A stretch of 64,000 nt of DNA from Timema cristinae (lineage: Eukaryota > Arthropoda > Insecta > Phasmatodea > Timematidae). The stretch covers positions 30,657,876-30,721,875 of the forward strand of contig JBCFYV010011135.1 in the NCBI GenBank assembly GCA_039000515.1, written 5' to 3'. Under the pieces are notes generated by a model, which saw only the letters and a program-made list of their open reading frames with translations, was not told where the DNA came from and searched no databases. The translations under genes were made by a program, and so were the position numbers. Each line of letters opens with the position of its first letter. Positions within the stretch are counted from its first letter, which is position 1. Below, piece after piece: positions 55,541-64,000 of the stretch.

Positions 55541-55579
55541 TACCCTACCCTACCCTACCCTACCCTACCCTACCCTACC
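55541..55579. repeat. (CCCTA)n pentamer array
   Basis: About eight pentamers. The reverse strand (GGGTA)n has enough GGG runs for a G-quadruplex. It differs from the insect telomere repeat (TTAGG) and the TTAGGG hexamer. It begins at the hAT fragment end. Confidence 0.9.
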
Positions 55580-55881
55580 TTCCTTAATAGCGTTGCTTTG
55601 TTTATGGACTACCCCTAAGCATCAACGACATAATCAGTCTAGCAGTAATAAGCTTATAGTTTAGTTAGCTTCAGTTCATGCTTGTGCTGAGTGGTCAAAT
55701 AACTAGGTCAATGCTGTTAATCACGCTTTTAGTTGATTTTCGATGTTGTTTTGTTTTGTAAAGATTGTCAGGCCAGTAGGAAGAAATGTAAAACCTGGTA
55801 AACACGACATTATTTATTTTACAACATTTCGTGCGAAAAGAAATAAAAATCGGACACGTTCTTGTTCACATTTTTTTTTTC
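55580..55881. other. Intergenic DNA, no gene seen
   Basis: No feature recognised. Confidence 0.5.
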
Positions 55882-56122
55882 TGAGTACCGCGTCTTAGTT
55901 ATTCGTTTTAGTTATACGCTTATGGTTTTAAGGATTTAGAAGGTTACATTTAAAGGAAGTGTACCGGCATTTGCGTGGAGAGGGAGAGGAAGCAACAATT
56001 TTGGAAAGAAAAAAAAAAAGCTCTGTAAACCCGACCGAGATTCAAACCTCAATCTCCCCGTAATTGGAAAGTCTAGTTACTGTGAGAGAGACGCCTTAGG
56101 CCGTGCGGCCACCGAAGCGGGT
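55882..56122 (-). mobile_element. SINE-B
   Basis: Tail remnant taccgcgtcttagttattcg, body, B-box complement cgagattcaaacctcaatc, head gccttaggccgtgcggccac. Confidence 0.88.
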
Positions 56123-57189
56123 CGACACGTTCTTGACTACATGGATTGAACGTCAGTATTTCCCAAAAACCTGATCCCACGACACACATTATTGAAAAGA
56201 ATATTTGAATGATATGAGTACTTCATTACTTTAGTGAACGTTGAAAAATTCAAAACTCAATATTTTGAAGGTTGCCGACGTTTCATGACCCCCCAACCCC
56301 CCCTAAACACGAACAAGTTGTGTGTGCTACTGGGACTACATTCAATATCACCGTGGAGGAAACTCTGCAGGTCTGGTTCAGAACATATTTATCTCTCCGT
56401 TAACTGTTGTCAAATCTCCTCGCTCTCAGTTATGTCTGAAGGTTGTGGTCTGGGGTAAGAAGGAGCTACTGGCAACATCGACTAACCAGCGTTGCCAAAC
56501 TTGTCACACATTTGAGTGGAGACTGACCACATGAAACGAGAAAATTACAAAGTTGTTTTATAATAGTAACGATAGAGTTCTCTCAGAGATGATATCCGGT
56601 GTAGAACCGAAATTATTTTACCGATTAAGCAAAAAAAACTTGATATATAAGGTTATCAAAAAAAACTATACATCTAACCCTAAAATTAAGGATAGTTTCC
56701 TTTCGGTTGAAAAAAAAGAAAGAATCTATTTTCACAAAATCGGCTCAAACGATTTTGATTAAATCTCGCATCCGCGCATTGTTTAAAATTACAAAAAAAA
56801 AAAATTCAATTTTCAATTTTCTATGAAAATTCATTCGATTTTTTTTAAATAATAAAAAAAATTCCAATTTTTGTCATATCCCCGCAAATATTTAAGATTA
56901 TAAATAATGTATGATTGTTAAGTTGTAATGCTTATAAAAATAAAATAAAACTTTTATCTGAAATATATTTTTATAAAAACCAATAGTTTGATATATGGCC
57001 TAACAGAGGTGTTGATTTCTCTATATATTTCTTTAACAGTAAATGTCTCAATTTTTTAGACAAAGGAAATATTCATTTTGGGGTTGACTGTACCATGTAA
57101 AATCATGTAATCTTTGCAATCAACATTTTTTTTAAAAAAATCACTACACAATAGTGTTATTTAAAATATACCAAAAAGGTCAGCTTTAG
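56123..57189. other. AT-rich DNA containing a dispersed repeat at 56,355-56,545
   Basis: 56,355-56,545 matches 38,405-38,585 (aactgttgtcaaatctcctc, gctctcagttatg, ctactggcaac, gactaaccag) in the same orientation. Small forward frames (69-74 codons) have no support. No gene. Confidence 0.5.
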
Positions 57190-57715
57190 ATCATGTGACT
57201 TGACGTATGAAAACGTGAGCATAAATAAAGTAATTTTTTTTATCTCTCAGATAAGGTTTTTCCTATGAACATTGGACTGTAGTAACTGTTCTAGCTGTCA
57301 GATAAGGTTCTTCCTATGAACATTGGACTGTAGTAACTGTTCTAGCTGTCAGATAAGGTTCTTGCTATGAACATTGGACTGTAGTAACTATTCTAGCTGT
57401 CAGATAAGGTTCTTCCTATGAACATTGGACTGTAGTAACTGTTCTAGCTGTCAGATAAGGTTCTTCCTATGAACATTGGACTGTAGTAACTGTTCTAGCC
57501 GTAAGATAAGGTTCTTCTTATGAACATTGGACTGTAGTAACTGTTCTAGCTGTCAGATATGGTTCCTCCTATGAACATTGGACCGTAGTAACTGTTCTAG
57601 CTGTCAGATAAGGTTCTTCCTATGAACATCGGACTGTAGTAACTTTTCTAGGTGTCGGATAAGGTTCTTCCTATGAAAATAGGACTGTGGCATTTTTTCT
57701 ATCTGTCAGATAATA
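57190..57715 (+). repeat. S51 locus 5: conserved left flank plus about 9 units
   Basis: Flank tcatgtgacttgacgtatg at 57,195, array from 57,243. Units near the right end are more diverged. Confidence 0.95.
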
Positions 57716-57985
57716 ATCTTCTTAAGGAAATAAAACTTTACAATATCTTTTACAATAAATCGTATTGTGTGTACCGGGCATTCATGTTTACTCCAATAGA
57801 ATTAGCAAAAGTTTGTAATGATCTTACAAATGCTTTGTTTCATAACATGTATACTATTGTACTGTAAATACATAAAACCTTCATAAAAAGGATGGTGAGG
57901 TAGTTTTATCAAATTGAATTGTTTAAGTAGTCACAACCAAACATTTTAAAATCATTAACTAAATTGATAATAAAATATATTCTGA
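57716..57985. other. AT-rich DNA right of S51 locus 5
   Basis: A 71-codon forward frame (57,652-57,867) starts inside the array and has no support. Confidence 0.4.
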
Positions 57986-58195
57986 TACCTTAGCTCAGTT
58001 GGTATTGCATCTGACTATTAAGATAATAATTGTATAAGGTTCGATAAACGGTAAGAACTATAAAAAAACTGCTCTAGAATGACATTAGTTTACATCATTG
58101 TTAAGAAAACCCAGTAGACCCCAACGGGCAAAGCGAGTCATCATATATGAATATAACCTGAACAGATAGTAAGACGTATTGATAAAAAATTAATA
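57986..58195 (+). mobile_element. SINE-D: tRNA-like head with shared 3' tail
   Basis: A box ccttagctcagttggtattg is nearly a perfect tRNA A box. B box aaggttcgataaac. The body includes the complement of the gactcgctttgc repeat, and the end atataacctgaacagatagt is a diverged shared tail. Confidence 0.65.
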
Positions 58196-58224
58196 AACGT
58201 TTGAATATATTTCAATTTCAGTGT

Positions 58225-58517
58225 TGGTGACCTGGCGGTCTAAGAGTAAAGTGTCGGAATTCTGCGTTGGGGGTCCGGGGTTCAATCTTCGGTCCCGGCA
58301 CAGATTTATCTGATTACCAAACCCTTCCTACACCTCTGACAAGACGTGTATTAATCACAACTTGTGAATGTGTGGAATGCCCAGGCCTACCACCGTGGTT
58401 CGGATCTCACGTTAAACTGTAGGTCCTCCATTTTCATCTCACAATCACCCTACCATTACACATTAGCGTGTGTATAACCCGAACGGATAGTAAGACGCGG
58501 TGCTAATAATAATAATT
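58225..58517 (+). mobile_element. SINE-A, full length
   Basis: Head gtgacctggcggtctaagag, B box ggggttcaatcttcggtc, middle with three 1-bp insertions, tail aacccgaacggatagtaaga, (taa)n. The reverse copy of this SINE-D/SINE-A pair is at 42,102-42,515. Confidence 0.93.
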
Positions 58518-59384
58518 CTCGCGGTACCACGATGCATACTCTCTAAAGGTATACAATCTTCAGAACTCGACGAGCCGGCGAGATCTCAAAGACTAGTGTC
58601 GCTTTTTACCCACCCCCTGAAATAACAAGCGGTGGGTATTTACATGTTTAGACAGACAGACAGACAGACAGACAAAGGACACGTGACTACCCTGTCGCCT
58701 TTCATTCTCCCCGCCATGACGCCTTTCGCCCAATATCGATCTGATCGTGTTGTTGTTCTGTTAGGAAGGTAACTAACTATACCACGATTTTAGTAGGAAG
58801 TCCTTACTGGAAGGTCTTTTATCCTACCAAAACACTACTAAGCAGTATCATGGTAAGAAATAGGGCCTTTCAGAACAGTCTTGTCTGCATAATCAGGATA
58901 TATGTGTATATATATGAGCAGTTGAAACTCTTTATTCCGGGACCATTGAAACCTGACAAAGTATCGGACTACATATTTCGACTCTTTAAAGTGAATTCAC
59001 ACGTACGCTGAAATTTGAAAGCAGTCGTATGAACATCGGACTGCAGTAACTAGGGACGTAGCCAGTGTTAGAGACCGCTCCAGATGACGTCTCAGAACTC
59101 TCCTCCTCGACAGGACCTGCAGGAAACACCTCCCTCCAATCACTGACCATTCATCTCCAAGAATATGCGTTCTCCTTTTCCACTCGACTTTCTAACGGGC
59201 TCCTTCAACCACGGCTTGGACAGACTTCACGCTATAAGGCAAATCCATTTGGCTCGGCCTCAATTAGTCCGGTCACCGTTAAAATGGTCATTATCGGTCA
59301 CCTCATTAACAACGTCCTGACCCACACACGTGTCAAAATATAGGATTAACTCAATCTGGCATACTAATGAAAGGAGACTGGTTG
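58518..59384. other. Intergenic DNA; (GACA)n; open frame without support
   Basis: (GACA)n at 58,652-58,676. A 92-codon forward frame at 59,065-59,343 opens on GTG and follows a hAT-like end (tagggacgtagccag). It has no signal or domain I recognise. Confidence 0.35.
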
Positions 59385-59515
59385 TCTCGAGGGTGGTTTT
59401 GACTAAATATGTTTGCACTCTCCTACCACAAAAATGTGGGAGTATATCCTTTAAACTCGCACTTCCTCAGTCTTACCACATTAACGTAAATAATATATAA
59501 CCTGAACGGGTGGTG
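59385..59515 (+). mobile_element. SINE-B 3' half
   Basis: Body ctcgagggtggttttgacta, ctcctaccacaaaaatgtgg and tail ataacctgaacgggtggtga. The head is missing. Confidence 0.7.
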
Positions 59516-59554
59516 AAAAGAAAAAATGTTGACTGGAGGCTATGAATTTGTAGT

Positions 59555-60970
59555 CCAATTTCCATAGAAAGAACCTTATTTGACAGCTAGAACAGTTACT
59601 ACAGTCCAATGTTCATAGGAAGAACCTTATCTGACAGCTAGAACTGTTACTACAGTCCAATGTTCGTAGGAAGAAACTTATCTGACAGCTAGAACAGTTA
59701 CTACAGTCCAATGTTAATAGGAAGAACCTTATCTGACAGCTAGAAAAGTTACTACAGTCCAATGTTCATAGGAAGAACCTTATCTGACAACTAGAACAGT
59801 TACTACAGTCCAATGTTCATATGAAGAACCTTATCTGATAGCTAGAACAGTTACTACAGTTCAATGTTCGTAGGAAGAAACTTATCTGATAGCTAGAACT
59901 GTTACTACAGTTCAATGTTCGTAGGAAGAAACTTATCTGATAGCTAGAACAGTTAATACACTCCATTGTTCATAGGAAGAACCTTATTTGAGAGCTAGAA
60001 CTGTTACTACAGTCCAATGTTCGTAGGAAGAAACTTATCTGACAACTAGAACAGTTACTACAGTTCAATGTTCGTAGGAAGAACCTTATCTGATAGCTAG
60101 AACAGTTACTACAGTCCAATGTTCATAGGAAGAACCTTATTTGAGAGCTAGAACTGTTACTACAGTCCAATGTTCACAGGAAGAACCTTATCTGACAGCT
60201 AGAACAGTTACTACAGTCCAATGTTCATAGGAAGAACCTTATCTGACAACTAGAACTGTTACTACAGTCCAATGTTCGTAGGAAGAAACTTATCTGATAG
60301 CTAGAACAGTTACTACAGTCCAATGTTCATAGGAAGAACCTTATCTGACAGCTAGAACTGTTACTACAGTTCAATGTTCATAGGAAGAACCTTATTTGAG
60401 AGCTAGAACTGTTACTACAGTTCAATGTTCATAGGAAGAACCTTATCTGACAGCTAGAACTGTTACTACAGTTCAATGTTCGTAGGAAGAAACTTATCTG
60501 ATAGCTAGAACAGTTACTACAGTTCAATGTTCATAGGAAGAACCTTATCTGATAGCTAGAACAGTTACTACAGTCCAATGTTCATATGAAGAACCTTATC
60601 TGATAGCTAGAACAGTTACTACAGTCCAATGTTCATAGGAAGAACCTTATCTGATAGCTAGAACAGTTACTACAGTCCAATGTTCATAGGAAGAACCTTA
60701 TTTGAGAGCTAGAAAAGCTACTACAGTCCAATGTTCATAAGAAGAACCTTATCTGACAGATAGAACAGTTACTACAGTCCAATGTTCAAAAGAAGAACCT
60801 TATCTGAAAGTTAGAACAGTTACTACAGTCCAATGTTCATAGGAAGAACCTTATCTGACAACTAGAACAGTCACTACAGTCCAATGTTCTTAGGAAGAAC
60901 CTTATCTGACAGATAGAACAGTTACTACAGTCCAATGTTCATAGGAAGAACCTTATCTGACAGATATAAA
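59555..60970 (-). repeat. 51-bp tandem array (S51), locus 6, about 28 copies
   Basis: Reverse S51 units. Two-state variants alternate along the array (gaacagtt/gaactgtt, catagg/cgtagg, cagctag/tagctag). Confidence 0.95.
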
Positions 60971-61480
60971 AGTGATTATAATCTTAATTTCATAGGAATA
61001 GATCTCCCAATGATTTATGAATGGGTGTGCTTTTGGAATCTACATGTCAATTAGCTCTACGTTCTGACTAGGTTAGCGCGTCTGACGTCACTCCATTATA
61101 GAGGTTTATGACCGTCTGTAAATCGCGTGTGGGAACTAACTGGTCAAAGTTTTCGCCATGACTCGCCCTAGGAAAATAAAAGTGGACGTGACTTAAAGAC
61201 CGTAGATAATTGATCCTCAAAATAAAATTAACCTAATTCCCATTAAAACGATACATTAAAAGTAGATACAACTTTCAACCAAACGAGTTTTGTATTTAAT
61301 TTTTATTGTCTGAGAAATTACTTCATTACTCCGAATTATGACGCTATTATCGGTACATATTATTAAAAAGTAACAACATACATTTGGTGGAAATTTACAA
61401 CATTATTAGTCCCTAACTCCTGTGTCTAAAGTGTGTTAATTGTTCAGATAAAAAGTAATGAGATCTTATTTTTATAGATA
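60971..61480. other. AT-rich DNA, no gene seen
   Basis: No feature recognised. Confidence 0.5.
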
Positions 61481-61845
61481 CACTAGAACCCGGTTAATCC
61501 GAACCAATGGTGACATAAGCTTGTTCGCACTAACCGTGAAAATACAAGAATACAGTGTTTTCACGAATTTTAAATTACAGTTGAATGAGTTTAATCAAAC
61601 GTTCATTTATTTAACTGATGTATATCACGTGATATGTATTGTAATTTATTGTTAATTACAGGAAAACACTTTGTGTCGACTACAACATGTAAATGTTACA
61701 TATTTATTATCAAATATCACCGTCCCTTATAATTCTCTCTTTAAATTTGAGCTTGTTAGCCAATAAAATATATTTCATTTGACTAAAAATTTTACCGAAA
61801 AATTTGTTCGGATTATCCGTTAATTTCTGATTACTGGGTTTCAGT
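61481..61845. mobile_element. Probable pogo/Tigger-type MITE
   Basis: After TA the left end reads cactagaacccggttaatcc then gaac. The right end, read in reverse, is actgaaacccagtaatcag then ttaacggataatccgaac. The ends are only partly complementary but both show the ggttaatccgaa style of pogo/Tigger elements. No transposase. Confidence 0.45.
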
Positions 61846-62246
61846 CAACGGGGATTTAATGTACCAAAACAAGCACAAGATAAAAATAAAATGCCTGTCC
61901 TATGTTAGAGAACTATCTAAAACACCTACATAAGTATTTATCAGATATTTAAATACCAGTACTAAAGTTTAAAATGCTCTCCATTACAAAAAAATAAGCA
62001 TTTAGAAGAGGTTAAACAATGGCAAAATAATGGAAGATGATCTTATATACGAAAATTAAGTACCTTGAAGACAGTTCCCTTACCAAGAATGAACAGAAAT
62101 AGGTTATGTGATAGTAAAACCCTTTGAGCATTTCTGTAAATAAAATCATCCATAATATCCTTTCTAATTAAATTATTTTATTCACCAGAACTACTGGAAT
62201 TTTCGTCAAAAAGTACAACAAAAACCTTGTGATTTTGCGCCAAATA
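61846..62246. other. AT-rich DNA, no gene seen
   Basis: No feature recognised. Confidence 0.5.
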
Positions 62247-62472
62247 CAGTAGCCCCATGGCTTCTTTGTGCTGACTGACAGCTCACAGCTGACTTCTGAC
62301 AGTCAACATTTAGGTATATACAGTAGCCCCGTGGCTTCTTTGGTGCTGACTGACTAGCTCACAGCTGACTTCTGACAGTCCACATTTAGGTATATACAGT
62401 AGCCCCGTGGCTTCTTTGGTGCTGACTGATAGCTCACAGCTGACTTCTGACAGTCCACATTTAGGTATATAA
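62247..62472. repeat. Three tandem copies of a MITE arm, 74-76-bp unit
   Basis: Each unit begins CAGTAGCCCC, runs through tggcttctttggtgctgact and ctcacagctgacttctgaca, and ends aggtatata. It equals the left arm of the MITE at 21,118-21,351. All three units face the same way, unlike the inverted arms of the MITE. Confidence 0.9.
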
Positions 62473-62534
62473 TAGCTGCTTACATTAGGAACTGTAAAGT
62501 TCATTACCGCACTTACTAATGTACGTCCACATTC

Positions 62535-63210
62535 CCTATTTTAGCAGTTTATCCCGTGGTGTCCACACTATTACACCTATCTCTATCATTAGCTAGTTTA
62601 TCCAGTCCACCTGCATTACTTTCTCTATCATGAGCTAGTTCACCAGTCACCTATTACAGTCCATATCTCTATCATGAGCTAGTTCTTCGGCTCACTCATT
62701 ACATCCATACTTCTCATCATGCTAGTTCATATCCAGTCCACCTCATTACATCCTATCTCTATCATGAGCTGATTCTATCCAGTCCACCTCATTAATCCTA
62801 TCTCTATCATGAAGCTAGTTCTATCCAGTCCATTCAATCGCCACCTATCACTATCTTGAGCTAGTTCTATCCAGTCCACCTCATTAACCCTATCTCTATC
62901 TTGAGCTAGTTCTATCCAGTCCACCTCATTACACCCTATCTCTATCTTGAGCTAGTTCTATCCAGTCCACCTCATTACACCTATCCTATTTGAGCTAGTT
63001 TCATCAGTCACCTCATTAACCCTATCACTATCTTGGCTAGTTCTAGTCCAGCCACCTCATACACCCTACACTACTTGAGCTAGTTCTATCCAGTCCACCT
63101 CATTACACCCTATCACTTCTTGAGCTAGTTCTATCAGTCGCCTCATTAATCCTATCTCTATATTAGCTAGTTCTAATCCAGTCCACCTCATAAATCCTAT
63201 ATCTTTCAGG
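62535..63210. repeat. Degenerate minisatellite, 46-bp unit, about 14 copies
   Basis: Unit tctatccagtccacctcatt, acaccctatctctatcttga, gctagt, with many small deletions. The cleanest units are at 62,855-62,985. Confidence 0.92.
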
Positions 63211-63825
63211 TTATTCTAATGTTCCTCCCATCTGCGTGTTGGTCTTCCCATGGGACTACCAATCACCCTGAATACGGTTCTAGATTATTTTTAATTCGCG
63301 CTGCATGTCCGTCCACCGTAATCTACGAGACCTGACTATCCTAAACATGTCTTACGATGGGTAACAAACACATAATTATGTATACACTTTCACTCCGCAA
63401 TGCCTTTTTGGACAAAAATATTTTCAAGCCCCTTGTTTCCGAACATCCTAATAATTTAAATTATTTTTCCGCAAAATAACAACAAACAAACAAACAAACA
63501 ACATAAAAATAAAACCACGGTTCCGCCGTGATTCGAAGCTTGTACCCATTTAACCAGCTGATTAAACTATTTCATGGTTGAATTATCAAGGTCATGCAAT
63601 GGCCTCTTTGAGATCGAGAGTAACTATTCTTGGAAACCACAAGAAAACAATAAGGAATTAATTTGTGTCGCGACCCGGATCGCTTAATGAACGAAAGACC
63701 GCCATCAGCTACTTCGTGGTCTTTGAAACAAGTTGTCACTTTAGTCAAATGTTTATATTAAGAGCCTTTTTAAAATACAAAACATATTTATTTTTTGTCT
63801 ACACATGTAGAATTTTATAATTAAT
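63211..63825. other. Intergenic DNA with (CAAA)n
   Basis: (CAAA)n at about 63,480-63,500. At 63,520-63,590 the reverse strand has weak tRNA-like words. No gene. Confidence 0.35.
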
Positions 63826-63872
63826 TGTGTTAACCGAACGGTAGTAAGACGCGGTGCAAATAATAATAATAT
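63826..63872 (+). mobile_element. SINE tail fragment
   Basis: gttaaccgaacggtagtaag then acgcggtgcaaataataa: only the shared 3' tail remains. Confidence 0.75.
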
Positions 63873-63907
63873 AATAATTAGTGTCATTTTTATAGATATT
63901 GATAGTA

Positions 63908-64000
63908 TCTGTAAAAAGTAGCAGCTGCAGATCACATGGCTTAACGTATTAATACGTCTAAATATATCTATTAACTTTTATATCTGTCAGATAAGGTTCT
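63908..64000 (+). repeat. S51 locus 7: left flank and array start at window end
   Basis: Flank gcagatcacatggcttaacg, acgtctaaatatatctatta, then tgtcagataaggttct. The array continues beyond base 64,000. Confidence 0.85.

Noticed and set aside
55541..55579. Telomeric repeat
   Set aside because: The motif is (CCCTA)n, not the insect CCTAA or the hexamer CCCTAA. It is short and interstitial.
59065..59343. 92-codon open frame as a gene
   Set aside because: It opens on GTG, follows a hAT-like end, and shows no signal peptide, domain or splice context.

Overview
This is a non-coding, repeat-dominated piece of an animal nuclear genome, AT-rich outside a few exons. I think it is insect. Translated SINE bodies give peptides such as 'PDRDSNLDL' and '[17 protein letters not shown]', which I recall from stick-insect (Timema) predicted proteins, and the LINE remnants match an insect-type non-LTR retrotransposon C-terminus. 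This assignment rests on memory of peptide patterns, not on a search. No bacterial-style genes, rRNA, CRISPR array or viral gene was seen.

One convincing gene was found: a three-exon gene at 48,914-53,740 (+) for a small secreted acidic protein of about 208 residues and unknown function. It has a signal-peptide exon, a Ser/Asp/Glu-rich exon and a GC-rich terminal exon, joined by two phase-0 GT-AG introns filled with transposons. Exon 3 carries a one-base frameshift in a short C run. A SINE sits directly behind the stop codon, and its target-site duplication includes the TAA. A weak second candidate is a terminal exon at 30,400-30,498.

The rest is transposons and tandem arrays. Left part (1-14 kb): 80-bp, 68-bp and 30-bp minisatellites, palindromic MITEs (one nested in another), and a 3.3-kb array of 56/57-bp units built from a LINE coding segment and followed by the LINE tail. 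Middle (14-48 kb): two dispersed satellite-carrying element families (51-bp unit at seven loci, 78-bp unit at four loci, both orientations), many tRNA-derived SINEs, further MITEs, LINE remnants, a hAT element and a mariner-like TIR element. Right part (48-64 kb): the gene with its intronic transposons, more SINEs and hAT MITEs, two more 51-bp arrays plus the start of a third at the window end, a degenerate 46-bp array, and a MITE arm expanding into a satellite.

SINE names used here: SINE-A has a tRNA-Glu/Asp-like head, SINE-B a tRNA-Leu-like head, SINE-C another head on a SINE-B body, SINE-D a tRNA-like head, and SINE-E an unrelated body. A, B, C and D share a short 3' tail with a CCCGAACGGG palindrome and a TAA/A-rich end. 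The recurring theme is transposons, or parts of them, turning into tandem repeats: the LINE-derived array, the MITE-arm array and the two satellite-bearing elements. Array boundaries are approximate to about 10 bp unless a TSD is given.
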